A DNA stretch of 61,955 nucleotides from a virus. The stretch is taken from positions 1-61,955 of IMG/VR virus record IMGVR_UViG_3300028364_000001. One strand, written 5' to 3'. Positions 46,601-54,728 of the stretch are shown here, in pieces (position 1 is the stretch's first letter; every line of letters starts with the position of its first letter). Under the pieces are notes generated by a model, which was not told where the DNA came from, ran no database searches, and saw only the letters and a list, made by a program, of their open reading frames with translations. The position numbers and the translations under genes were made by a program.

Positions 46601-49600
46601 GGCGGCGCACGTAGTTGCTGAGGGCATGCAGCACCCGGTCCAGCGCGGAGATGTTCTTCCCCCGCTCGTTCAGCTGGGCCAGAGACTGGCGGAACTTGAC
46701 GCTGGCCAGCACCTCTGCGGCGAACTCCTGCAGGTTTGTGGTGCCGTAGGCCGCCCCCAGACCGGGCTTCGTGTTGGTGAACAGCGTCTTCAGCTGCATT
46801 GTCAGCGGGTGACCGGGCTTGGAGAGCGTCGTGGACACCGCCGCGTGTGTCATCTCGTGCAGCACCGTGTGGAAGTTCAGGCCCGTGTTCACGTCGAGTG
46901 AGATTGTGTTCGTCGCCGGATCGAACTTGCCAGAGGCGGGTGATCCGTCCTCGGCCGTGAGATCGTTCACCAACTCCACCTTCGTCGTGCCAGTCACGCG
47001 GGACAGCGACCGGGCAATGCGCGCCACGCCAGAGCTTTCGGCAGTGGCCGCTATGGCTTCAAGGGCACCTTTCAGGTTGCCCCCGATCAGGAGGCGTCGC
47101 ACGCTTGGCAGTATGGGGCGGTCGAGCCCCGTGGCGGCGTCGGTCTTGAGGGCAAAGCCCTGCTGCTTGGAGTAGGCCCACCCGTCGTATATCTCCATCA
47201 TGTCCGCGTCTGACAGAGCCTCTTGTTCCGCTTTGGTATAGATGTCGCCGAGGAACACCTCGAAGCCAGTTTTACCCTTTAGCCGTGTGGTGTCGCGGCC
47301 AGTGGGCGCGGGCGTCTGGAGCGCAGGCGGCAGGGTTGTGGCCCCGAGGGCTCTTGCCGCACTGTCTTCTGCTTGTCCCGCTGCGAGGGCGCCGCGCACG
47401 GCCCCTACCGTAACAGGCATACCCGCCAAGATATCGTCGTTCTGCTTTGCCTCAGCTTCAAGAGCCTGCTGTGTCTGAGCAACCGGGTCGGCACCGCGCT
47501 TGCCGCGCACAGAGATGCGAACCCCTGACATCCGGGCGTCTTGCCGGGCTTTGCGGAACGCTGCCCGCACCGGGGGCGACATCCGTGTGAGTGCCCACTT
47601 GCCTGCCAACATGGCTGCGTCTTGCCCCATGCCTGCATAGAACGCAGAAGCCACGGGGCTGTCCCCGCGCTTGTCGAAAGTCTTGGGGGCGAGCACTGAC
47701 TGTGATGCGATCTCTTCCATCGCCTCTGTGGGGTTGGTGAACTTGGAGAAGAATTTCTTTGCCGCTTTCTCCTCTGGGGTCTTGGCCCCGCGCCGCGTGA
47801 GCAGCGAGAGGATCAGGCTCTTGTCTGTGGAGTCCGTGACATCGGGACGGTCGGCCACCTCGTTCAGCCCAAGGAAGTCCTGCTGTGCCTGCGACATTGC
47901 GCTTCGCACCCGTGCTGCGATCTCAGCGCCAAGCGCACTGCTATCGTTCGGCTGTGCGGCCGATGTGGATATCGCCGCCGATGGCACCGGTGCCGAAGCT
48001 GTGCCACGCACCCCTTGCGGGATAGTCTGCCCAGCCGTGCCCAAGGCAGCGCCGGGGATGGTGCCGCTCATGGGCCCATAATCAGGCAAAGGCACAACAG
48101 GCGCGGCTGGGGGCGGGGGCGCAGGTGTTTCGGCAACAGGTGCCACAGGCGGCTCGACCACAGGTGCCGGAGCAGGTGCCATCGCCGCACGGATCGCTTC
48201 TTGTCTCTCGGGCGGCACAAATTCGTTGGTCGTCAGCTTGTTGAGGAGCTCCTGCACGCCGGGGTCAGACAGGGGCTTGCCGCCCAGTGCCGAGGTGTTT
48301 TCAGCTGCTTTGGTGGGGGCGGCCCCCTTGGAGAAACCGAAAGACTGCATGAACGCCGGAGTGAACAACTGCTCTGGGGCTGCCTCAGGCTCTGCAGCGA
48401 TGGCATCAGCGGAAGCGATAACTGGCGCGACAACGGGCGTAGCCTGTGCTGGCTCTTCGATCTGCGCCTCCGGGGCGGGCGCCACTGCGTCTTTTACGGC
48501 AGCCTGCTCCGCGGGGGTGAGCTGCGTCCCTTGTGGAGCGGGGGTCCTCTCGACGTCAGGGCCAGATCGCTTCTTCTCGGCCCCAAGGAACGCCGTGGTG
48601 TTGGCCTGCCATGCAGAGAGCGCGACTGGATCTTCGGCCGAGGGCACGCCGATACGATTCCGTACCTGCTGCACGAACTCGTTTCGGAGCTGGATGCGTT
48701 CGTTCCTTGCAGCGTTGCGGGTCAGGTCCTTGATCGTGTCCCCGAGATCCTTGGCGCTCTCCGCTGCGGTCTTGCCCTTGGCAGCGTCGGCCAAGATCCG
48801 TCTCTGCACCCCGAAGGCTTCCGCCTGTGCAAACGCTGTCTCTTGGGTTTGCTGCAGCTGCGTCAGCGCCCCGAAGGCATCGCCCGCAACGGCCGGCCGC
48901 ATCTCCATGCCCGTGGGCAGGAGCATCTGCTCGTCGTCGAACGGCTCTTCTGCAATGGGGCCCTCTGCAAGGGGATCGACAGCACCTGCCTCTGGTGGCA
49001 CACCAGCTTCTGCGAGGGGGACAACAGGCGCTGCCGCAGCGGCGCTGGCACCGCGCCGCCTGCCGGGCAATACCAGCTCAACGAGCGCTCCCACAATGGC
49101 ACCGACACCGCCGCCCAGCGCCGCAGCCTCGCCGATCCCGCCAAGGGCGTCCTGCTCTGGATCATAGACGCCTTGAGCAATGAGGTTCTGCGCCACTTCC
49201 TGCGCGGCTTCCTGCAGTGCTTCTTCGCCACTCTGCTGGAGGATACGGCCCAGTGAGCCTTTCAGCCCCTGCGTTGTTGCAAGCCCAAGGCGACGGGTCA
49301 GTCGTGAGACAGGGATGAAGTCGAACGAACCGGGGATGAGGCCCAGCGCAGCCGAGAGACTGCGCTCGTCTACCGTGGCATCGGCCGCACGGGCCCGTTC
49401 AGATGCTTCACCTGCACCAGCCGCAGCCGCGAGCCCGATACCGGCACCGGGGCCGCCTATCAGCGTGGCCCCAACGATACCGCCGAAAGAGCCGACGCCT
49501 TCCGACAGCGTGCCTACGAGGTTGTCTTCGAGCCCGATATCCGCTTGGGGCGACAGGTTGTATGACGTGCGGCGGATGGCCTCCCGCGTCGGATCTTCAA

Positions 49601-49886
49601 GCCGCTCAGGGAGCAGGGCGGCGGCACCGAGGGCACCTGTCTCCAGAATGCCAACACCACCGCGAACCAGACCCTTGGGTATCTCCCCGAGGATGTTGCC
49701 AAGGCCCGAGCCTTCGTCGTAGCCGAGAGAGCCGTATCTCTGCTCATAATCTGTCTGGAAGCCCTGTTCAGTCTGGCTGATGAAGCTGTCGATTCGCTGC
49801 TGCTCATCGACCGTGGGCGTGTCCCCGAGGATGTTGATCCGATAGCCTCTACCGCTGATCGGGCCGGGAACGGTGATGATAGCCAT
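43680..49886 (-). CDS. Giant ejection-type virion protein with HExxH metallopeptidase motif
   Basis: 2068 residues from the ATG at 49886 (GGAGG upstream). A helical N-terminus with Ala/Gly-rich hydrophobic segments (residues about 75-285), a long Pro/Ala/Gln linker (about 460-650), then TVLHEMTHAAV with zinc motif HEMTH at 1010-1014. A helical C-terminal half follows with FNISTAMLNLMQMPMIGLPF and VFMYKRYGVSMYALLF, resembling large polyvalent proteins (LPD38 type). Likely an internal virion protein ejected into the host, able to cut a substrate. Confidence 0.75.
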   Translation of the reverse strand: MAIITVPGPISGRGYRINILGDTPTVDEQQRIDSFISQTEQGFQTDYEQRYGSLGYDEGSGLGNILGEIPKGLVRGGVGILETGALGAAALLPERLEDPTREAIRRTSYNLSPQADIGLEDNLVGTLSEGVGSFGGIVGATLIGGPGAGIGLAAAAGAGEASERARAADATVDERSLSAALGLIPGSFDFIPVSRLTRRLGLATTQGLKGSLGRILQQSGEEALQEAAQEVAQNLIAQGVYDPEQDALGGIGEAAALGGGVGAIVGALVELVLPGRRRGASAAAAAPVVPLAEAGVPPEAGAVDPLAEGPIAEEPFDDEQMLLPTGMEMRPAVAGDAFGALTQLQQTQETAFAQAEAFGVQRRILADAAKGKTAAESAKDLGDTIKDLTRNAARNERIQLRNEFVQQVRNRIGVPSAEDPVALSAWQANTTAFLGAEKKRSGPDVERTPAPQGTQLTPAEQAAVKDAVAPAPEAQIEEPAQATPVVAPVIASADAIAAEPEAAPEQLFTPAFMQSFGFSKGAAPTKAAENTSALGGKPLSDPGVQELLNKLTTNEFVPPERQEAIRAAMAPAPAPVVEPPVAPVAETPAPPPPAAPVVPLPDYGPMSGTIPGAALGTAGQTIPQGVRGTASAPVPSAAISTSAAQPNDSSALGAEIAARVRSAMSQAQQDFLGLNEVADRPDVTDSTDKSLILSLLTRRGAKTPEEKAAKKFFSKFTNPTEAMEEIASQSVLAPKTFDKRGDSPVASAFYAGMGQDAAMLAGKWALTRMSPPVRAAFRKARQDARMSGVRISVRGKRGADPVAQTQQALEAEAKQNDDILAGMPVTVGAVRGALAAGQAEDSAARALGATTLPPALQTPAPTGRDTTRLKGKTGFEVFLGDIYTKAEQEALSDADMMEIYDGWAYSKQQGFALKTDAATGLDRPILPSVRRLLIGGNLKGALEAIAATAESSGVARIARSLSRVTGTTKVELVNDLTAEDGSPASGKFDPATNTISLDVNTGLNFHTVLHEMTHAAVSTTLSKPGHPLTMQLKTLFTNTKPGLGAAYGTTNLQEFAAEVLASVKFRQSLAQLNERGKNISALDRVLHALSNYVRRLLGMNQRIMGSALSRGDEIIMGMLAPSPESRNSGALYMAHRKGTEKRLLSNLVNADTVEANKARMGRLTEILTDAGAEARLGTNSLFKEAVLRLTPLHYLVQVAEPYFPSAPRLNELVNEANGEIARVLERTTALNNKIGQWASGNRDLVDRFNALINYSTLYQVDPEITGAAALKAYGSDTDRMQQYRAVMADWNAVGPSGQAEYRGLRNVFRTLHADLMTALDARLESAIPDAQVRSRVRNDLYKQLTAKDQLSVYFALGRSGDYWLSYNAYDPRSGSVEYFVEAFETQTARARAQTELESDPATQAANFKQMLRLDSDGFANAPPASFVAKLNNQLRAANVDEDTVRLVTNLYLDTVPETSFLQSYRQRKGTLGFNKDAIHTNTTKANTLARNIVRLKYGSKFAALKSRFAGEAQQGGISETPKIKQLRDQLDAFADFGTNPDLPGWSQTLRSVAFNMTLGFNISTAMLNLMQMPMIGLPFLGAKYGYRETTRAMGAATRLIAGSGMMREIDAYNPDGTGLVRERVAAQPSLENYDFNSPDQSDEMKKLRYLVEVGRTNGQFNRSITFDIMDIDGTKAVSEKFNRATGWMLHHSERANREVALASSYFLELGRLEAAGTALTPDVMRNAAKQAVYLTEMINGGTAAASTPRIAQNGLGSVVFMYKRYGVSMYALLFDTAKRALKDQSPEAKMIAAKQLGGLLGATTLLSGVAGLPVFGVVALLYNLLFADDDEPRFESVVREGLGDGMYRGILDYTLGVSVAPRVGLADVLFREPMIDKDQSSLWTLAEVFGGPAVGTYMNLERGINDMASGEWQRGIESASPAALRYILRSGRYANEGSLTRAGDSIVEDIHPGHLLAQAIGFAPAEIVATQEVNSARKRFERGVVERRSALADRYEMALREGNREALRELMEDIAAYNEDHPYLAVDREFLASSMRSRDSTNERTFNGVSFNARLVNEVRARFTDYQG

Positions 49887-49915
49887 ACTGCGCCTCCATG
49901 GTTGAGACGCAGTAT
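49885..49915 (-). promoter_or_regulatory. Hairpin holding the ribosome site of the 2068-residue gene
   Basis: On the minus strand ATACTGCG and CGCAGTAT form a perfect eight-pair stem. The 15-base loop holds GGAGG, and the last two bases of the right arm (AT) are the first two of the start codon. It could limit translation of this very large gene. Confidence 0.65.
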
Positions 49916-49942
49916 ACGCACGTTTGGGCGTCTTCGCTAGTC

Positions 49943-51730
49943 TTAGCCTGCTGCGTCGAAGGCTAGGGCCGGGGCACTGCCGCCGCCAGCGTTGAGGCCT
50001 AGTATACTCATACGCTGGCGGTCTATCTCGCTTTGCTGGGCCACCATTGCCTCGTATTGATCTATCGTTGCGGGGTTGGGCATACCGTCGATGCCCACCA
50101 TGCCGCTGATCTGCTCGCCAAGCATGGCCGATGCGCTCGTGAGGTTGTCGAAATACTGGTCCATCGACCGGAACCCGCCGACGCCACCGCCACTCCCCCC
50201 ACCACCGGCGGCGCGGGCTTGGGCCATGGCCAACTGCTGCTGCGCCAACTGCGCCCCAAAACGCTGCTCCATCAACCCTATGCGGCTTTCCTCAGCGTCG
50301 TCACGGCTGCCCCGGAACGCAGCGAGGCCCGTGGCCCCTGCTTCGCCGAGTGCGCCACCAAGCGTCGGCTGGGTGGACGACATGAGGGCCATACCGGCTT
50401 GGGCCAGTGCCAACCACTTGTCCTGCTCCGCACGCTCTTCACTACGAGTGATGGCATCAGTGAGCTCTTGCTCGTAGGAAGACATGCCCCCTGTACCAGC
50501 GGGGGCACTACCGCCGCCCGATCCGCCACCAGAGCCTGCACCGGCAGGTATGCCTGCGGGACCGCCGACGGTTGGCGCTGCTGCGGGATCTGCGGCAGGG
50601 TCCACCGCTGCGGGATCTGCAGCAGGCTCTGATGGGGCTTCGGAGGGCGTTCGAGGAGCTGGGATGACCGAACGGGGCGCAGCCTCTGTCATGGAGCTAG
50701 GCAGGCCTGAAAGCTCAAGAGGCAGGTCGGAGACGCGGGCCGACTGCTGGAGTGCCGTCCTGACGGCAGGCGTGTTCAGTTCGGTTGCCCCAACAAGGTT
50801 GGTTCCATCTTGCACTTGCCGGTCGTTGGCTATGGCCCGCAAGCCTGTAGCGAGCCCCGCGCCGCCCCCGCCTGCGCCAAGCGCCGTCCTAATAGCAGGC
50901 GTATTGAGCTCGGTTGCGCCCACGTTAAGTTGAGCAGGCCTTTGCCCACCCGTCAGGTCGAGATCGACCGGTGCAAAAGGCACGTCGAGGTTTGGGGGTA
51001 TCAGTGGCCCGCTCATTGCGACCGGGGGGAGACCGGGCAAGTTGCGTGGAGGCACCATCGGCCCAGTGACTTGGGGCGGTGGTGCAGGGGGCACTGGATC
51101 AGCGAAAGGATCAGGCCGTGAGGCGCTCTCGGAATAGCTGGGGTTTACCCCACCACCCGTCGGGGGGATGATGCTCGAGATGAAGTCTTGCCGGGTGACC
51201 GGTCCTGTCACGCTGTTGCCCTGCATCTCGATGCGGGCCAGCTCGCTCCGCCGCGCCTCGTCGGACATCTGTGCCCATATCTGCGAAGGTCGAAGCCCCA
51301 TGCGGGCCGCTTGCGCCTGCACGGCAGGATCGCGGAACCATGGCATCGGCGGCTCGTCAGAAACAAACCCGCCCTCCTGCATCCTCTGCACCGGGGCGGC
51401 CCCTTGTTGGGCCTGAGGCATCCCTTGCGGGGCTTGGGGCAGAGCACCGATCCCGCTGTTACCCACGATGTCTGACTGGGGTGCCATGGCCATGGCCATA
51501 CGGCCCAGCCCCTGCTGGGGCATGCCTGCAGCGGCGACGGCCTCTTCGGCCACGGTTGACTGGGGGCCCTGCTGCTCGCGCGCCGCCATCTCATCGCGCA
51601 TGGATTTGCGGCGGGTGATCTCCGACAGCACAAGATATTGTGGCATTTGCCCGGAAGGCATCTGCATCTCGGACACGAGCTGCTGCTCTGACAGCCCTTT
51701 GAGCTTGTCCTGCTGGTCGAGGATATTCAT
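49943..51730 (-). CDS. Internal virion-like protein, low complexity
   Basis: 595 residues. N-terminal helical MNILDQQDKLKGLSEQQLVS and LVLSEITRRKSMRDEMAARE, a motif often found upstream of giant ejection proteins in marine podoviruses. The middle is Pro/Gly/Ala-rich; the C-terminal part is helical (EQELTDAITRSEERAEQDKW, LMEQRFGAQLAQQQLAMAQA). Stop lies 57 bases before the 2068-residue gene. Virion role inferred. Confidence 0.62.
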   Translation of the reverse strand: MNILDQQDKLKGLSEQQLVSEMQMPSGQMPQYLVLSEITRRKSMRDEMAAREQQGPQSTVAEEAVAAAGMPQQGLGRMAMAMAPQSDIVGNSGIGALPQAPQGMPQAQQGAAPVQRMQEGGFVSDEPPMPWFRDPAVQAQAARMGLRPSQIWAQMSDEARRSELARIEMQGNSVTGPVTRQDFISSIIPPTGGGVNPSYSESASRPDPFADPVPPAPPPQVTGPMVPPRNLPGLPPVAMSGPLIPPNLDVPFAPVDLDLTGGQRPAQLNVGATELNTPAIRTALGAGGGGAGLATGLRAIANDRQVQDGTNLVGATELNTPAVRTALQQSARVSDLPLELSGLPSSMTEAAPRSVIPAPRTPSEAPSEPAADPAAVDPAADPAAAPTVGGPAGIPAGAGSGGGSGGGSAPAGTGGMSSYEQELTDAITRSEERAEQDKWLALAQAGMALMSSTQPTLGGALGEAGATGLAAFRGSRDDAEESRIGLMEQRFGAQLAQQQLAMAQARAAGGGGSGGGVGGFRSMDQYFDNLTSASAMLGEQISGMVGIDGMPNPATIDQYEAMVAQQSEIDRQRMSILGLNAGGGSAPALAFDAAG

Positions 51731-52779
51731 TACTGCATCCCTCTGTAGAGCCCGAGGGCCGAGATACCCATGCCCAACGCCTGCTGCACCGGGTTGTAGG
51801 GAGTCTGCGTGCTGGTGCTACCCGCTGGCTGCACGGGCAGGCCGTTGATCATGGCCGAGAACTGCTGCAGCTGCTCCATCGGATAGCCTTGCTGGCGTAG
51901 GAAGTCCTGATAGGCGATGTCCAAGCCCGCCTGATCGCGCGCCTCGTTGGACCGCCCCATGACCTCAAGCAGCTGCGCTGCTTGGATGTCGCCTGATCGA
52001 GCCTGCTCTGACAGGGCCGCAAGCTGCTGTGCCATACCGCTGGACTGCGCAAGGGCGTCCAGACCGAACTGATCGCGTGCCAGACCTTCCCCCGCACGCG
52101 CACCCTGCACCCGCCCAAGCTCGCCAGCCTGCGCCTGCTGCGTTGCAAACCCTGCGTTGCGATCAGCCTCGAACATCCGCTGCGCGTCGCTATAGGCGTT
52201 CGACAAACCTTCAGCTTGGATCTGCCCGGTGCGGGTCAGCAGGTCGCGCTCGGCCATTGCCTCTTGCACAGCTTGACGAGAGCCTCCGAAGGCCCCCGCT
52301 TGGATGGCGCCAGCGTTCCGGGACTGCTGTGCGATCTGATAGTCTGTGGCAGCTTGCTGCTTCTGGATATCCACCACGTTCTGCATGAACGGGTTCATGT
52401 ATTGCGCGACGGCGTCCCCGGTGAACTGCTGCGTCGGGGAGAAGCCGAACTCCGAAAACTGAGCGTTTGGCTGTCCGCCCATACCTTGCGTGGCGAGCGC
52501 GTTATTCGCCGTCAGACCTGTGGCGAGGTCCAGCCCCGGCTGCCCGTTGGTAGCGAGGTCCCGCACCATCTGCTGCGAGTCGAGCGTATCCCCCGTCTGC
52601 CCAGTCAGCCGTGCTCCCCCGTAGGGGATATATGGTGCCTGCGACGCAGCTTCGCCCCGGATGAGCATCCGCTCGAAATACGGCTTGAACTCGTCAGGGA
52701 TGTTCTGCTGCGTTACCGTCGATGTGGTATTCCCGGTCTGACTGACCTGCTGAGGTTGGCTTCCACCTTTACCGCCCAT
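51730..52779 (-). CDS. Internal virion-like protein, Gln-rich helical
   Basis: 349 residues. SQTGNTTSTVTQQNIPDEFK then PYFERMLIRGEAAS at the start; the middle AGAIQAGAFGGSRQAVQEAM with AERDLLTRTGQIQ is typical of podovirus core or ejection proteins. Stop overlaps the next ATG (TAATG). Probable partner of the neighbouring two virion proteins. Confidence 0.65.
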   Translation of the reverse strand: MGGKGGSQPQQVSQTGNTTSTVTQQNIPDEFKPYFERMLIRGEAASQAPYIPYGGARLTGQTGDTLDSQQMVRDLATNGQPGLDLATGLTANNALATQGMGGQPNAQFSEFGFSPTQQFTGDAVAQYMNPFMQNVVDIQKQQAATDYQIAQQSRNAGAIQAGAFGGSRQAVQEAMAERDLLTRTGQIQAEGLSNAYSDAQRMFEADRNAGFATQQAQAGELGRVQGARAGEGLARDQFGLDALAQSSGMAQQLAALSEQARSGDIQAAQLLEVMGRSNEARDQAGLDIAYQDFLRQQGYPMEQLQQFSAMINGLPVQPAGSTSTQTPYNPVQQALGMGISALGLYRGMQ

Positions 52780-53200
52780 CGTCTAGCTCCATCCTGAACG
52801 CCACATACTCTCGGCGCCAACCCTCTTTGCCAAGCCACCGCATCCAAGCCTCGCGACCATAGCCTTCCATGTGCGCGCAATCGTTGCGGGCGGCATGCTC
52901 TTTCATAACACGCATCGCCAGACTGAACCACACCTTCATGCGCGTGCCGCCGATCCAGTCGAGCGCCATGGCGCGTCGCTGGGGGTATTCGATCACGCGC
53001 GAGGTTATTGTCGCCGTGATGGTGCCGTCTACCGTGACAACCCATATCACATAGGCCCCCAGATAGGCACCCTCCAGAATGTCAGAAACGACGAGCTTGT
53101 CCGGTGCAGTGAGCACCGCCTTCGCAAGCATCGGCTCCACCACAGGCCAGATCGTAGCGAGGTGCTCGCGCGGCACCGCGAGGCACTGGACATCGCTCAT
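52769..53200 (-). CDS. GNAT-like protein in the virion cluster
   Basis: 143 residues. VSDILEGAYLGAYVIWVVTV, then AMALDWIGGTRMKVWFSLAM and HMEGYGREAWMRWLGKEGW match the GNAT fold as seen in phage structural clusters, without a clear acetyl-CoA loop (R/Q-x-x-G-x-G/A). It may have lost enzyme activity. ATGA overlap with the upstream gene. Confidence 0.65.
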   Translation of the reverse strand: MSDVQCLAVPREHLATIWPVVEPMLAKAVLTAPDKLVVSDILEGAYLGAYVIWVVTVDGTITATITSRVIEYPQRRAMALDWIGGTRMKVWFSLAMRVMKEHAARNDCAHMEGYGREAWMRWLGKEGWRREYVAFRMELDDGR

Positions 53201-54420
53201 GCGGCTACCCGTCGCTTCGCAGCAGTGGCCGCCCCTGCACCGGCGTCGTTGACCTCGTCGAGGAACCCGTCCCCAAACTGTCGCTCGAGGGCGTCGGAGG
53301 CGTCTTTTCGCATCACGAACTCCCCGTCCGACAGCAGCACGTCGCCCGAGCCATCATCCATCCGTGCAGGCACCTTGTCGTCTGTGCCCGAGCCGTCGCC
53401 GACACCGCGAACCTCACCGTTCTCGCCACTGCGGAACCGCTCGGCTGTCTCGTCCACTGCCCCAGACCGCACCTTGCTCACGAGATCGCGGAGCGCTTCC
53501 TCGCCGTAGGCGGCAAGGAACATGCCAAGTGCGGCTTCAGGCTGCGGGGAGTTCCCCTTTATAGCCGCCACAGCGGCGGACACGATCTCGCGCTCGTTGG
53601 GTTGTGGCGACGGCCGACCGCCCTGCTGCGGCATCTCTCCACCTTCGGCCAAGGCAACAATGCCCCCGCGTGCAAGGCGGACTGGCCCGAGCCCGGGCAT
53701 GTCGGGGTTTGCAAACCGCGAGATCATGCCCCCATTGGCAAAGCGCCCTATGCTTCGGTTGTAGTCGATGATGTCCCTCGCCGACTGCGGAGTGCTGATC
53801 CCGTAGTCGAACTCACCAGATACGCCGGGCTGGTAATCTGAGCCGGGTATCATGGGTGTTCTTGGGATTGGCGACATCTCGGTCTTTGCATTCTGGTTCT
53901 CTTCGCCTTCTTCCCCGCCGCCGCCGCGACTCCCGAACATCCCGGCAAGCGCTGGCCCCGCCATGGCGCCAAGGCCCGCGCCTATACCTGTGGGAGACAT
54001 CGCAAACGCCTTGGCGTCGCCAAACATATTGCCCAGCATGCCCCCGGGCGCAGCTGGTGGGGGGAGCAACTCAGCCCCTGACAGCCCAGCAATCCCCGGG
54101 TTCCCCGGAGCAAGAGCCGTCGATGCGTTAGCACCTGTTCCCGTGGCGATCTGGCCCGGTTGCAGTGCAGCCTCTGCACCCGCACCGCCGCCTCCGAACA
54201 GTCCGCCCTCTGTACCCGCACCACCAGCGCCTCCGAGCAGAGGGCCCAGCAGAGACCCCCCAGCGAACGCGCCAAGCCCGGTAAGCAAGCCTTGTTCGAG
54301 GTCCCCTGTCTGTATTGCACCGCCAACACCTGCACCAAGAGCGCTCGCTGCGAGCGCCGACATGCCCGTGCCAGCCAGCAGCTGTGGGGCAAGGAAGGAA
54401 AATAGAAGGGGCAGTGCCAT
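53197..54420 (-). CDS. Virion-cluster protein with Gly/Ala-rich N-terminal half
   Basis: 407 residues. The first 170 are Gly/Ala-rich with hydrophobic stretches (LLFSFLAPQLLAGTGMSALA, GAGLGAMAGPALAGMFGSRG). Then DYNRSIGRFANGGMISRFAN and GPVRLARGGIVALAEGGEMP, a motif common in phage internal proteins, and SDGEFVMRKDASDALERQFG near the C-terminus. A membrane-active or ejection role is plausible. Confidence 0.6.
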   Translation of the reverse strand: MALPLLFSFLAPQLLAGTGMSALAASALGAGVGGAIQTGDLEQGLLTGLGAFAGGSLLGPLLGGAGGAGTEGGLFGGGGAGAEAALQPGQIATGTGANASTALAPGNPGIAGLSGAELLPPPAAPGGMLGNMFGDAKAFAMSPTGIGAGLGAMAGPALAGMFGSRGGGGEEGEENQNAKTEMSPIPRTPMIPGSDYQPGVSGEFDYGISTPQSARDIIDYNRSIGRFANGGMISRFANPDMPGLGPVRLARGGIVALAEGGEMPQQGGRPSPQPNEREIVSAAVAAIKGNSPQPEAALGMFLAAYGEEALRDLVSKVRSGAVDETAERFRSGENGEVRGVGDGSGTDDKVPARMDDGSGDVLLSDGEFVMRKDASDALERQFGDGFLDEVNDAGAGAATAAKRRVAA

Positions 54421-54476
54421 GGGTCATCTCCTGAAGGCTTGGCGCAGAATAGCAAGATTTTACAGAGAAGGATAGC

Positions 54477-54728
54477 TCACACCACGATGCGAAGTTCTCC
54501 GGCAGCGGTCTTGTATACGTCGTTCACGGACAGGCCCCCCGTGACGGCGGCCGCATTGTTGGCGAAGATCGGCAGGTTCAGCAGGCGCAGAGTAGACATC
54601 ACCCCCGGGCCGGGGTTGTTGACCTGCTGCACAAACACGGAAAACGCACGGGTGACCTGTGCAAAATATCGCTGATCGTACGCTGGCGGGGGTGCTGCAA
54701 AAAACGGTGCCGGGTTGGAAGAAGCCAT
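54477..54728 (-). CDS. Small virion protein
   Basis: 83 residues from the ATG at 54728, overlapping the upstream stop (TAATG). MASSNPAPFFAAPPPAYDQR, then VQQVNNPGPGVMSTLRLLNL and VNDVYKTAAGELRIVV. The beta-type C-terminus suggests a small structural protein. No family recognised. Confidence 0.6.
   Translation of the reverse strand: MASSNPAPFFAAPPPAYDQRYFAQVTRAFSVFVQQVNNPGPGVMSTLRLLNLPIFANNAAAVTGGLSVNDVYKTAAGELRIVV

Noticed and set aside
45951-49256. Long plus-strand frames opposite the giant virion gene
   Set aside because: Arg/Gly/Cys-rich shadow translations without ribosome sites, antisense to a gene with clear domains.
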